Origin: Spongilla lacustris
Taxonomy: Eukaryota > Porifera > Demospongiae > Spongillida > Spongillidae
Direction of reading: 5' to 3'
DNA: 64,000 nucleotides
Assembly: GCA_949361645.1 (NCBI GenBank)
Contig: OX442415.1
Location: forward strand, 15,732,085-15,796,084
This document shows positions 48,773 through 59,739 of the stretch, piece after piece. The notes below the pieces were generated by a model. It did not search any database. It had not been told where the DNA came from and saw only the letters and a program-made list of their open reading frames with translations. The stretch's first letter is position 1; each line of letters opens with the position of its first letter. The translations under genes were made by a program, and so were the position numbers.

Positions 48773-50731
48773 GGGTATGTTCGGCAGTGGGTAGTGTTCG
48801 GCCCCCAACGCTTCTAAAAAGGGGCTAAGGCTTACCGAGCGCTTAAAAATTGAAACAACGAATGGAACACAATCTCCAAGGAGTTAGTTTTCTGCCAGTT
48901 CAGTTAAAGTTTCATTACAAAATTTCATGTAGCGAGTAATATTACTTTTGTTTACCCAACCTAATTTTTTTGGCTAAAATGGCGCAACGTACGGTGCGCA
49001 ACTGTTAAAAGGTGCGATAGGGGCAACCAGCATTTGTCAGGCAAGTTTCATCGGTTTTAACTTTTGGGATTGTTTCTGAACTAAGAACTGAATACACTAC
49101 CACAAAACATGTTTTGCTACATATAAATCTGAAATATCGAAGAATTCTAATGGGGGTCGAACACACCATGGTCGAATCAAGCAATTTGGGTGTGTTCGGC
49201 ATAGGGGACGAACACTGCAAAAAAGAAGAAAAAAACTTTATCAATAAAAAGATATATGTTAAGGTTGTTCAAGTGGTAGGTTTCGAGCAAAATATTGCCC
49301 GGAAGGAGTGTTCGTCCGGGGGAGAAGGGGGGGATGGGGGGGGGGGGGGGGGGCATATGGTATCCTATATGAAATATCTTTTTTTTTGCGTTGTCCTCCA
49401 ACTTTTACAGGCAGCTGGTGCAATACAAAAATACTTGTACTACAGTTTTGTCCTTTCTCTGTCAGCAATGATATGTTCTTGAGTACCAATTATAATTATA
49501 CATGCATATAATTATAATATATAATTATAATCATATCAATTCATTTCACTTTTTTTGGTTAAGATATCAGTGTAACTAATTGTAAAACCATAGCATGATT
49601 GCCATTGCACGGTGCTTCATTGCCACACATTTTATTGATCGCTGCTATAAATAAAGTAAGGGAGGTCACATGTCTTGGCATGCAGCATCAAAGGCCTATG
49701 GTGTACCACGATCCACACTCTGTGACTAGTTGGATGGAAAGAGACCAGAGGATAGAAAAATGGGTCCTAGTACTGTGTTGACAAAGGCTGAGGAAGCAAT
49801 GCTAGCAGCTGCTGGCATTCTGTATCAAGTTTCTGAAATGCGGCTTCCCCATAAATAAGCAGGATCTCTGTGATATTGTTGCCAAGGTCGTCAAGGCAGA
49901 TAAACGTAGAAATCCATTCAAGGATGGCAGGCCAGGCTATTGCTGGTTTCAGGGTAAGAAAGGAGTTGAGAAAAGGGAAAAGTGCAGAGATAACAGGGAA
50001 TGAAAAGATCAAAAAGACGAAGATGATTCTGATGGCGAATGGAAATGCATGGTGTGTGATTCCAGTTTCTTTCAACAAGAACAAGATGGCGTTGAATGCA
50101 AGTGCGTGCAGTGTCAGAAGTGCGATGAAACATCACATGCCACCTCAGTGCATCCCAGAAGTTCACAGAATATATTTCTCTTTTGAAAGTGAAGATGAAG
50201 AGGAATACATTTATCCAAACTGTACAAATCTTGCTGAAGACAGTGACAACCTGTGACTTGAGCTCCACAGGCCTGGAGTGCAAGTTGCAATTGCCAGACG
50301 TCTATAGGGTGCTTATATTTAATACGATGATTCCAATTCCTGCATGCAAGTATATAGCATACCTCAATGCTGACTGATGATTCCTGGATCTGAAGCTATT
50401 TTACTCATTTTATACCGGGTATAATAGTAAGAATGTTTATATGCCTCATTGCGAATGACTGTGCTATATGCGGTGACGAACACTGCCTAATCGCACTGCC
50501 GAAATAACCCTTAGCGCTGCCGACTACTGCCGAACGCAACCGTAGTGACTTTAATATTTCATTGCATTTACAATAGACAAAAACAAGACAATATTAAGTG
50601 ATACTGATGTTCTAAGGTGAGTTAGGTTTCTAAAAGTGCAGTTAGCATATTTTTTTAATTCCGAATATCTGTAGGGCTATTTATTGTACATCAAATTCTC
50701 GCGCGACTGCCGAACACTACCGAATCTACCC
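48773..50731. mobile_element. Pogo-type DNA transposon, internally deleted, TA-flanked
   Basis: The left GGGTATGTTCGGCAGTG (48773) is matched in inverted form at the right end (GGGTAGATTCGGTAGTG, ending 50731), with TA outside both. TTCGGCAGT words repeat near the ends. Inside, on the plus strand, is a transposase N-terminus: SWHAASKAYGVPRSTLCD (psq-type helix-turn-helix, about 49675-49730, then a stop), MGPSTVLTKAEEAML, and PINKQDLCDIVAKVVKADKR with NPFKDGRPGYCWFQG. It is joined almost directly to a C-terminal zinc-type tail, KCMVCDSSFF...CKCVQCQKC. The DDE catalytic core is missing, so it is a deletion derivative. Frameshift near 49820. Confidence 0.75.
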
Positions 50732-51328
50732 TACCTTCCTTCCATTCTGCCGCACCGTTAATACTTTGCCGCCAATCATCACGTGACCATATTGTCTTAA
50801 CTTCCTAGGACCAGACGTGGTGTTCTGCAGTGCTATTGCCCGCACCCAGCTTCTGAAGAACAAGACGTGGATAGCGGGGCAGTGGTGCGATGCAGTTTCA
50901 GGAAAATTCTGCCCTGTATACAATCCGTCGAATCAGCAACTCATTGCTCGACCGAAGTGTCTGGTATGTCCGAGCGCGAGGAGGATGTGACGGTGGCCGT
51001 TCAAGAAGACTTGATTATGCAGAGCACAGACGACCTGGCTAAAATCGTGTTGCTGGTGTATTTAAGTGTATGCCCCGCCCCCGTAGCATAGCGTCTTCAG
51101 GGCAAGCCTTTGGCAGAAGCCGTACTAGAGATAAAGTATGGCGCCTCCTTTGTGGAGTAGTTTGCTGAAGAGGCAAAACGTGCATATGGGGATATTAATT
51201 GTTTGGTGGGAGTGCCAGCACTAACTACTCGTTGGAACTATCCGAGTGCCATGGTTACCAGAAAGGCTGCCCCCGCATTGGCTGCGGGCTGCACCACAGT
51301 GGTGAAGCCTTCAGAAGAGTCACCATTC

Positions 51329-51658
51329 TCCCCTCCCCTCCCCTCCCCTCCCCTCCCCTCCCCTCCCCTCCCCTCCCCTCCCCTCCCCTCCCCTCCCCTC
51401 CCCTCCCCTCCCCTCCCCTCCCCTCCCCTCCCCTCCCCTCCCCTCCCCTCCCCTCCCCTCCCCTCCCCTCCCCTCCCCTCCCCTCCCCTCCCCTCCCCTC
51501 CCCTCCCCTCCCCTCCCCTCCCCTCCCCTCCCCTCCCCTCCCCTCCCCTCCCCTCCCCTCCCCTCCCCTCCCCTCCCCTCCCCTCCCCTCCCCTCCCCTC
51601 CCCTCCCCTCCCCTCCCCTCCCCTCCCCTCCCCTCCCCTCCCCTCCCCTCCCCTCCCC
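51329..51658. repeat. (CCCTC)n pentanucleotide array, about 66 uninterrupted copies
   Basis: About 330 bp of perfect CCCTC repeats lie in an intron of the plus-strand ALDH pseudogene. The minus strand is (GAGGG)n, a strong G-quadruplex-forming sequence. Arm 1 has only a short purine/pyrimidine stretch at the equivalent site. Confidence 0.97.
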
Positions 51659-52373
51659 ACATGCAGCAGACAGGCTGTACCCAAAGTGGTGAGTCCCTCT
51701 GTAAGAGTCAGCTTGTTTCTAAGGTTTCATTCACTGTTGTTGTATGTTGGCAAGTTAGGGATGGGGAGGAGTGTGGATGGTTAGGCAGCACAGTGGACAT
51801 GTGGGGTACTTTACCTCTCCCTCCCCTCCCTCCACTCCTCACATGGTCACATTCAGCAGACTGGCTGTAGGGGATCCCCTCCTCCCCACCCCTCTCTTCT
51901 CCCCCTCCTCCCCACTCCTTCAGCTCCTAATGTCCCAGTACTAAGGCGCCTCTCACTAGAGCTAGGAGGCAACGCCCCCTTCATTGTTTTCAACTCTGCA
52001 GACATTCCCCTGGCAGTCAAACATGCACTGTTCTAAGTACAGGAATGCAGGACAGGTAGGTGGGCGTGGCATTGAGTCATCTTTGATGATGTCATCATGT
52101 CCCCCTGGGGGACAGACATGTATCTGCACCAACAGGCTGCTGGTGTAGAGTGGTGTACATGAGCAGTTTTGTGGAGGAGCTGAGCAGAGCTGTGAGGGGA
52201 CTGAAGCAAGGAGACCCGTTATGGAGGAGGTGAACCTTGGCCCCCTCATCAATGAAGCCAAGAAGGTAAGGAAGGGGGAGGAGGGGAGAGTATGTATGTG
52301 ATGAGGGGTGAGGGTATGTGTGATATATTAGGCGCTACAGGTACCATTGTCTACAATAACAACTGAGTTATGT

Positions 52374-52845
52374 ACAGTGTTAGAAACCGGTTTAGTTTGT
52401 GTAACTTGGTAGGAACTGGTTTAGGTTGTCAAACCAGTTTGGTTTGTAGTCAGACAGGTTTTGTCTAGATGATATTAATAGGTTATGCTGTACCAGTGAT
52501 CTGTCTCTCTCCTTCAATTATACTTTGTGCTATCTGGGACTCAACTGGTTTGTATATGTGTGCGGCACCAGCTATAGCCTGGATACTACAATTGGTGACG
52601 AGAGTCTTCAGGCGTCCCAGCTGTCTGGAAATAGGAGGGTGATGGACTGACTCCAGCTAAATCTGGTATGGCGATTCATGGCTTAGTAGGTCAGTTCAAT
52701 GAAGAGATAGAGGACTGGACGGCCTATTGTGAACGGTCCAGTACTTTACTGCTAACGACATTGAGGCTGATGAGAAGCGTCGATCACTACTCAGTGTCTG
52801 TTGCTCCCACATCTATCTATTGGTTCGTAAAGCCGACTTTAGTCC
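52374..52845 (+). mobile_element. Ty3/gypsy fragment: possible LTR, primer-binding region and Gag start
   Basis: The sequence ...TACTACA then ATTGGTGACGAGAG (about 52583-52605) resembles an LTR end followed by a primer-binding site. MAIHGLVGQFNEEIEDWTAY (from about 52667) then frame-shifted NDIEADEKRRSLLSVC resembles the start of a Gypsy Gag. It is truncated after about 60 codons and frameshifted. It lies as an insertion within arm 2 of the ALDH duplication. Confidence 0.5.
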
Positions 52846-53146
52846 TGCAGGCCATGCGAGCAGCTAGCTACTTTAGGAAGAGACCACGTGAGTAGGCTAC
52901 TGTCAGTGTTAATAAGGCATACATGTGGTCAGTGGGTCACCATTTGCAACATGATATAACTCGGAGCTGGTTACTAATGGCAGTGGTGACATTCGGAAGA
53001 GCTACCTTCAGAAGTGAGCTGTCACATAACATGTCCCTCTTTGTGCCCCAGTGTATACTGTGTACCAGGACCTGTATATACCTACATGTGTGCATTGCTT
53101 GCAGGGTGCAGGCAATGGCTGCTGATCTATCTTGCCGCCATGACGA

Positions 53147-53292
53147 AGGGGGGGGGGGGTGTCTTTGTCAAGTGAGCCAGTATGGACAAGAGTCTAGACT
53201 CACAGGTGTGTGCATGGGTAGATCTACATATTATTTTTGAGTTCTTCATAATGGACTTAATGTATTCACATCAGCTAATGACATTCATATTT

Positions 53293-53330
<38 letters not shown>
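53147..53330. repeat. Long homopolymers: G10 run and C37 run
   Basis: A run of about 37 C (53294-53330) is the longest in the window. A G run lies at about 53148-53158. Confidence 0.95.
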
Positions 53331-53430
53331 TGTATCTGCTACTGGTCTTAATCCTCAACAAACAGTGGTTGCTCAGTTCCTGATCACTTTTTGTCCACCA
53401 TGCCATAAATTCCCCTCAACAATTTGCAAG

Positions 53431-53991
53431 CAGTGGCGTAGCGAGGGTGTTGGGCGCCCGGGAGCAAAATGCACTAATGGCGCCCTTTCCCCCCAGGCCC
53501 AAGACCATTCACCCGAATACTGGGGGGGGGGGGGGGGGGGTCCCCCTTGCGTTTGGCCGAATACACGAGCGGGGGGGTCCCCCTTGCGTTTGGCCAAATA
53601 TACGAGCGGGGGGGGGCAAGGAGGGGTCCCCCTTGCGTTTGGCCGAATACAAGCGGGGGGGGGGGGGGGGGGGGGGGGGGTGGGGGGGGGTGTCCCCCTT
53701 GCGTTAGGCCGAATACACGAGCGGGGGGGGGGGGGGGGGGGGGGCCTGCTGCTTAATTTCTTGTTCCAAAATTCAGCTCCAATTATACGAAAATAACAAT
53801 TTAATCAACAGTATGCATGGTCTTGCTGTTTCTAATCAATAAACATAAGAGCATTAACATAAGCCTTTCCTCGGCTTATTATCCGGTACGCATTGCAATG
53901 GTATATATAGTAAACATCTAGGCATTTTGGCGCCCCCCTTAGTTCGGCGCCCGGGGGCAATTGACCCCCCTGCCCCCTCGCCACGCCACTG
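53431..53991. mobile_element. hAT MITE with perfect 8 bp target duplication
   Basis: The left end CAGTGGCGTAGCGAGGG (53431) and right end CCCCTCGCCACGCCACTG (to 53991) are inverted copies. The direct repeat TTTGCAAG flanks them at 53423-53430 and 53992-53999. GGGCGCCCGGG-type subterminal sequence is also inverted. The interior is a tandem array of CCCCCTTGCGTTTGGCCGAA / TACACGAGCGGGGG units (about 34-50 bp) with G runs of 10-30. No coding capacity. The empty site would read CAATTTGCAAGCACCC. Confidence 0.92.
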
Positions 53992-53999
53992 TTTGCAAG

Positions 54000-54830
54000 C
54001 ACCCAGAAATTACAGGCAAGCAATATGAACACCTAGACATGTTTCACAGCCTGGTAACAGGTGTGAAGGAGGGTGTGCCCTGGACATCATGAATGCCTGC
54101 AACGTGTAATGGTCAGATTTGCTCAAGGATGAGTGGTGGGTGTGGGGAGGAGTATGGGACATGGAGAATGTGTTGTCCACGCTCCATGATTGCAATGCGC
54201 ATGCGCTAGAAGCGGTTGGAGAGGACTTGAGCTGAACGTACACGTACACGTAAGTCGGTTCTTGTACATGACTGTTATGATAGTATCACAACCACGAATT
54301 AGATTAGATAGCGGTATGAATGAAAAACATTCTTTGGGGAGGCGGTGATGTCTGCTCCATACGGTGTTCTGTACGTTTTAAGCGCCCGATGCAAAAGAAG
54401 AAGGGGGGGGGGGGGGGGGGGCCCAATACATCAAGAGGGTCGCTTTAACGATTTCATGCCAGAAAGCCATAAATACGGGTTCTGCCCAATAGCGTGCCAG
54501 CTGCCTCTCTCTGTTCAACAGTTTTGTCTTACGACTCGTAGGAGGTTGATTGGAAACTTCGCTGACTGGCATTTGTCTGGCTATCTAAAACTACAAACCG
54601 GTACCGTTCGATAATTAGTTTCAAGACACACCCTATGTCTAAGTGTGCCCCACGGTTGTTCTGCATAGGCAATAGGTTTGATATTTGGAACAACCAATAA
54701 AATTTGCGGTACTTGCTCAAAAATGGCGGCTTCAGAGCTCATTAACATTCAAGCACAAACCTTCCACATCTGGCACATACAGTGCAGACAAACAGGCCAT
54801 CGGTAGTTAGGTAAACGTATGTACTATCTT
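54000..54830. other. Region with CGCCCGAT repeat copy and G18 run
   Basis: TTTTAAGCGCCCGATGCAAA and a run of about 18 G at 54376-54421 belong to the same family as 12150-12255 and 59360-59480. A short ORF starts MAASELINIQAQTF at about 54723 in a good Kozak context but ends in TAG after 27 codons. No recognised gene. Confidence 0.4.
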
Positions 54831-54973
54831 CAATGTATCAAACGCATGTGTACGCTGTTACAACGTCGATGCACCACGCGTTGCGCAACCGAAGGCTTTT
54901 ATTGGGCACGATCGGTTGTGTTGTTATCTGGCTTTCGCTCTCCGATTCCTCCCTTATAAGTGCCCTTCGAAAT

Positions 54974-55310
54974 AATACAGGAATGAGAGCATTCACTGGT
55001 AAGTCGAAATATTCTTTTATCTTTAGGTGCCATATTTTCCACAAGTGAGGATGGCTCGAACATCGTACTACACCAAGTCATGAATAATGCACATTCGTGC
55101 CATATTACGTATATAGAGTGTAAAGATGGTCGATTTATTCAGGTATGTGGGTGCAGGCTACAAAAACTTCTTAAAGCTAAGGGCAAAACAGGGCAACGAA
55201 AGCCACAAATATTCGTTCGCTCCTATTCAAAGGACTTAATGACAGTCTTCGATATTGACGTTGCAAGTGATGCTGTTGAGATCCACCCCCAGATGTTTTG
55301 CATTGTGTAA
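54974..55310 (+). CDS. Small spliced hypothetical protein with a 28 bp intron
   Basis: The exon ending MRAFTG (ATG about 54983) splices at 54999-55026, GTAAGT...CTTTAG, only 28 bp long. It joins phase 1 to AIFSTSEDGSNIVLHQ and continues through CKDGRFIQVCGCRLQKLLKA and SYSKDLMTVFDIDVASD to a stop at 55310, about 100 residues in all. The long ORF on each side and the matching phase support it. The GCATTCACTG|GTAAGT donor is good. I do not recognise the family. An upstream exon (for example MAASELINI at 54723) might belong. The gene could also be a read-through without splicing. Confidence 0.35.
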
Positions 55311-55766
55311 TAAGACATTGTTAGGGCAAAGGGGTGTCAAACCCCATACAAGTGCACACACACATACTGGATACGTGTAAAGTATGGTTATAACTCTCCA
55401 ATATATGTACATGTGCCAAAATAAGTAGGTGTGCAAGGCTTTCTGTACACTTATAGACGACAAGGCACTTTTAAGCCTGAATGGACAAAATGCTACACTA
55501 GCTGATCACTTTGATTGTATAGCCCTAGCACCACCACCAGTTGTGTAGCAAGGCATCCATGCATACCCAGCCTTGGCACATGTACAAGTAATATTGACAT
55601 CTGTGATGAACACTGATTTTTTTTTAATTTTTTTTTAGTAGTTCCAAAGAGTAATAATAATACATAATATACAGCATCATACATTTACATAGAAATTTAA
55701 TTAAATAATTTAAAATAAGCAATATCTATTGTGCAGGTAGAAGGGCTTCTCTTGACACCAGGTCAA
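55311..55766. other. Non-coding spacer, T-rich
   Basis: No gene is seen. T-rich tracts lie at 55619-55640. Confidence 0.4.
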
Positions 55767-56500
55767 GAGGAGGTTGAGTAGTAGACATACAATGGCCGAT
55801 GTGAGAGTGTGCTCCTCGAATACACATCACTGAAATTTGCACTGAGTAATGAGTAGGCAAGGCGGCATCTCAACCACATGATGGTTAAGCTATAGGCCTG
55901 GTTCCATTTAGCAGAGAGCAGAGAGGCCAGGCGCTTATAGCTTGTTGTGGCTTGAGGCCCAAGGCCACCAGTGCAAGAGAGAACAAGAGGAGTAAAAGAG
56001 CCATGTTCAACTGCACAGATACGTTGGTCCTATTTCCTCTTTTTCTCGTTTTCATGGCTACGGTAGCAAGTAGATAGAGAAGTCTTTTGATTCGATGGGG
56101 CGTAAGGATTAAAAACCTTCACATCAAAAAATGCCTGTTCGAACCAACTCCCCCAAAATCCATCTGCTGCAATATCCAATCGTGCTCCATCCTGGATATT
56201 TGCTGAGAGTCCACTCATGACCTCACCTGTCATGGGTTGTAGATGAGGCTCTGTGGACACATTGTGGCACACTCCTGACAAGAGAGAAGCTGTTAAACCC
56301 CTGATTTCATTGTGTCTGACTGATGGATACCCACCCTTAGGGCATGACAGCACATTTCAACAGAAAAGTGGGTGCCACAAGCACAATTTAGTGGAGCATT
56401 CGCAGGACTCCAGCCATAACGTAAAGCCAAAGCATGCTGATGTATCCAATGCAATTTGTATAGCTGTATTGCAGCAGCCAATCCAGCTGCCATGTCACAT
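55767..56500 (-). mobile_element. 3' fragment of an endonuclease-bearing non-LTR retrotransposon
   Basis: The minus strand reads QHALALRYGWSPANAPLNC with CACGTHFSVE (zinc-binding). After a frameshift (about 56350) it continues SCPKGGYPSVRHNEIRGLTA, CHNVSTEPHLQPMTGEV, ARLDIAADGFWGS, QAFFDVKVFNPYAPSN and CYRSHENEKKRK, then TAG. Beyond the stop the frame continues CAVEHGSFTPLVLS and LASLLSAKWNQAYSLTIMWL. ARLDI...FFDVKVFNP is the PD-(D/E)XK-like endonuclease block of RLE-type LINEs. It is the same class as the element at 4.8-7.0 kb but a different, diverged family. RT is absent. Confidence 0.8.
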
Positions 56501-57468
56501 GTGTGTGTAAGCAGTGCATCTCAGCACATAACCAAGTGCCCCTGTTGTTATGACTTGGCCTGTCTACAGAACAGAGCAGTAAAACTACCTCCAGATATGG
56601 CAAACACACTTCTTGGGATGTCATGGTGTGCTGTACATTGTGTGGGCAAGGTATCAGAGCTGGTGACTATGATACACATGAGTGTAGTCAGTTCAGCAAA
56701 CTACAACAACCATATGGTTGATTGGATTCACTACCACACACTTTACAGGGTCAATTCACTCCAAGTTTAACAACCTAAAATTAAATCAGTACATGACCCA
56801 GTTGAAAGGAACATTACCCCTCTGTATCACACAAAATCCATTGTGCCACACCAACACAGAAGAACGAAAAGCAACTAAGCAGAATATATTTTTAAAAAAC
56901 CTACATGAATAGATTGTTTATCTATAAAATGGCGTCAACCGTACATTATAAAGCGAATATTCAGAAGGCAAATGCTTAAAGTAGAAAATATGGCACCCGT
57001 TAAACTAACAAATAAACGTTCCAAAAACTTACGACCGTTGTTGGTTTCAAATTTCAAGTGACTTTATCAGGGCGGAATCGTCAAAAAACGGTCACTTCTC
57101 GTCCCTAGTCACAAAACACGCACCGACAACTCGCGCTTGGATATAACGTCCTGTTCGACGGCATAACACATGCTTTATATCGTTGATATCGCCATTTCTC
57201 CTATATTTCATAGTGAAATAATCGAGGCTCAACGTCTACAGGAGCTGCTCCAAATGACCCTTTTTGTGGACATGTTTTAGTTGCTATGGGCGTAATGAGT
57301 TCCGTTGCTAGGTACTTATTATTCATACGGTGAGGGCCTATTGTCCAATTTTGTACGTATTGTAACAACCGTGGCCCCGAACAGCACTGACTACGAAGAC
57401 TCTAAAGCTTAGCTGAAGCCTCATACTACTGGTCCTTATAACTGGTTAAAACCTCAATAGGGCTTGTA
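56501..57468. other. No recognised gene
   Basis: A 104-codon plus-strand ORF (56456-56770) is largely antisense to the LINE fragment and beyond, and shows no domain. The 56930-57460 part is unique-looking, with CpG-rich stretches. Confidence 0.4.
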
Positions 57469-58696
57469 GTCTCGTACCCAGACCCAAAATGATCGCTTAC
57501 AGTATAACATCACCTACAGAGGGTCTGGGAATGAAGTCGTTTTTATACTTTACAATTGGAAATGGTTTTATATTTAGGAACCACAGTATAAAAAGAGATT
57601 ACTGTAAAGCACTGAATACATCTTTGTTGTGGGAAATGGTTCTATGTTACGGAATTTTGTGGAACCAATCAAATTGCAGCGATTTGTGACGTATACATTC
57701 CAACGCCATGGCCATCAGCTAATTGCATTTCTAGCATACCGATCGCAAAATCACACCCAAAGTGTGATCGGAAGGTATTTCCGAGTCAGCGTTAGACCTA
57801 GTAACCAGCCATAACACCATAATGGTGTTATGGCTCTTGCGTCAGAACGACTACAGTAGGTTACTTAACTCTTTGCCGAAGCCAGCATGAGGCTAGAAGG
57901 CATTTTCCGCGCGTGGTTTAGCGTTACTGTCTCTTTGTCTCATCCACTGTACTGTAGTAGCTTCCTTACTCCTTGGACCAAGCTCTTACTTCTACGATTG
58001 GTAGGTCTAGGCTGGCCACCTGACGATACTTGCCATCTTTGGCCGAAGCCACAAATTATGTACGTGCGGGGTGCGCTCTCATTGGAAGATGCCCTTTCAG
58101 ACGGCTGGACTTTGCGATCGGGATGGCCACTAAAAGCGAGGAATCCCTTATGCGGATTAGGGCTTAGCACGAGAAACAATTACCCAGTGTTGTCTCCGAA
58201 GACCCATGGATAAACCACCGACGTCGGACGGGACCGACTAGACCTGGCACACTGCCCAAGTATTAAACCAACCCTTAGCCTAAGTCTTCGATTTTTACAA
58301 TTTGCGACCACCCGCATAGGCCATAATTGATTTCGTGACGCAGCGGAACATTTGTGACGACATAAAAGTTATGTAATTCTCAACATTCCAACGACATCCC
58401 AAGAACCATTTTCATTCAGTACGTGACGTTATACTTGTAATAACCTGGACCTCAGGGAGACGGAAGTCCAGGATGGGGCACGCAGAACGTGATGTCGACG
58501 CTACCAAGGTCACCAGCCGATAGGACAAACAACTCCCATCACACACGTGCGAACATACAATATATACATGTGAGAATGTTCTACGGCCGGCTGCGGCAGG
58601 CTTGCGCCCCGACCGGCGCGGCCCAGACACACAAAGGGGTCGCCACATTGTCCCGTTACTACAATACTGTCGTACATTTGGGTCTGGGTACGAGAC
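57469..58696. mobile_element. TA-flanked TIR element (GTCTCGTACCCAGACCC family)
   Basis: GTCTCGTACCCAGACCCAAA at 57469 is inverted at 58677-58696, with TA immediately outside each end (57467-57468, 58697-58698). The element is 1228 bp. A 108-codon ORF inside (57887-58213) has no recognised motif. A near-perfect 29 bp palindrome lies at 57807-57835. Solo ends of this family occur near 47160-47187. Confidence 0.7.
57807..57835. repeat. 29 bp near-perfect palindrome
   Basis: AGCCATAACACCAT-A-ATGGTGTTATGGCT: a 14 bp stem with a single central base. It could be a cruciform, a protein-binding site, or the junction of a solo inverted end of a small element. Confidence 0.9.
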
Positions 58697-58699
58697 TAC

Positions 58700-59340
58700 T
58701 AGTACGGCAGTAGCGGATGGTAATCACAGTACTCGGTCAGATAAAGACTCAGATTTGAGGTATGCGATAATTGCATGTTATGGTAATTGTGATGGTGATG
58801 GAGGATGCACAGCGAACGATGAAATGAGCGGGTCAAAGTATGGGTTACTCGGCATTCAAAGACAAACAGTTCCGAATCATCGTAGACGTACAACTGGATC
58901 GGGATGTCTTCGTATGTCTTCCTACTGGGCATGGGAAGTCACTTTGTTAAGCCGTTCTGCCTTGTGTATTTGATCGCGATCGAGGAAGGACAACGAGCGA
59001 AGCGTTGTTCGGGAACTTGTGATCCTTTCTCCTCTGTTAGTTGCGTTAATTAATTATTCAATTAATTGATTGCACTCGCGCTAAAGCGTCACTGCATTTC
59101 TCAATTAGTGCACATTGCGAATGCATATCAGGCTGGGGACGAGACTAAATAGGGCGTCAAAAAAGAACTCATTACCGTACCTATCTTTCAACCCGCACGG
59201 ACGGCTTGTTATGTATAGAATCCAACCACCTAATCGATACAGAAACGTACGGCTGACATTCCTTTCCAAGAATATATTATAAAGTAGATTAGAAAAGCAA
59301 CACAAATTAGTTACCGGCGGGTGCGGTTACTCGTTAATTA
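58700..59340. repeat. Spacer with a partial MITE copy at about 59110-59147
   Basis: CATTGCGAATGCA...CAGGCTGGGGACGAGACTA repeats one half of the small MITE nested at 9190-9277. No gene is recognised in this stretch. Confidence 0.45.
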
Positions 59341-59354
59341 AACGGGTAGACATG

Positions 59355-59480
59355 TAATCGTTAACTTAAGCGCCCAATACAAAAAGAGAAGGGGGCTTTA
59401 AGTAAGCGCCCGATAACAAAAGGGTCACTTTAAGCGCCCGATACGCGAAACGTGTGGGGTGCTGTTCGCATCGCCCGATA
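59355..59480. repeat. Four copies of TAAGCGCCCGATACAAAA-type word
   Basis: CGCCCAATACAAAAAG, CGCCCGATAACAAAAGGG, CGCCCGATACGCGAAA and CGCCCGATAGAAAAG follow one another at 25-45 bp intervals. The family also occurs at 12150-12255 and 54377-54425. Confidence 0.6.
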
Positions 59481-59655
59481 GAAAAGTCAACTGTATCATT
59501 AGACACGGGTCACGAGATCTGTACATTTTACGGTACAGGCTATGCACCGTCAGTAAAGTGCTTCTCACAAAGGGAGGGAAAAATCAGAATGTCTAGTTTT
59601 TTTTTAGCTATAACCAAACATGATGTGGAAAATAAAATTACATTTTGGAATCAGC

Positions 59656-59737
59656 ATGTATTTGCATCATCCTGTGAATTTATGTTGTGTCACGTGATGT
59701 ATTTGCATCATCCTGTGAATTTATGTTGTGTCACGTG
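59656..59737. repeat. Perfect 41 bp tandem duplication
   Basis: Two identical copies beginning ATGTATTTGCATCATCCTGT and ending GTGTCACGTG. Each contains an octamer-like ATTTGCAT and an E-box CACGTG. Confidence 0.97.
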
Positions 59738-59739
59738 AT

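Larger units (their letters stand above)
50820..53070 (+). pseudogene. ALDH5A1: ALDH5A1-like pseudogene, arm 2 of the inverted duplication
   Basis: This is the inverted counterpart of the 45.5-47.1 kb copy. It reads [47 protein letters not shown] followed by [15 protein letters not shown] (then a deletion of the [10 protein letters not shown] block), [20 protein letters not shown] and [11 protein letters not shown]. After a (CCCTC)n-filled intron comes [27 protein letters not shown] plus the same frameshift as the other arm, then AG|TCICTNRLLV with the catalytic Cys present, a TAG, and SRAVRGLKQGD. Homology to arm 1 continues to about 53060, interrupted by insertions at about 52330-52490 and 52550-52845 (gypsy fragment). 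Confidence 0.8.

Noticed and set aside
51199..51870. Pro/Ser-Leu-rich ORF of 223 codons and Gly/Glu/Arg-rich antisense ORFs
   Set aside because: Caused by the (CCCTC)n array.
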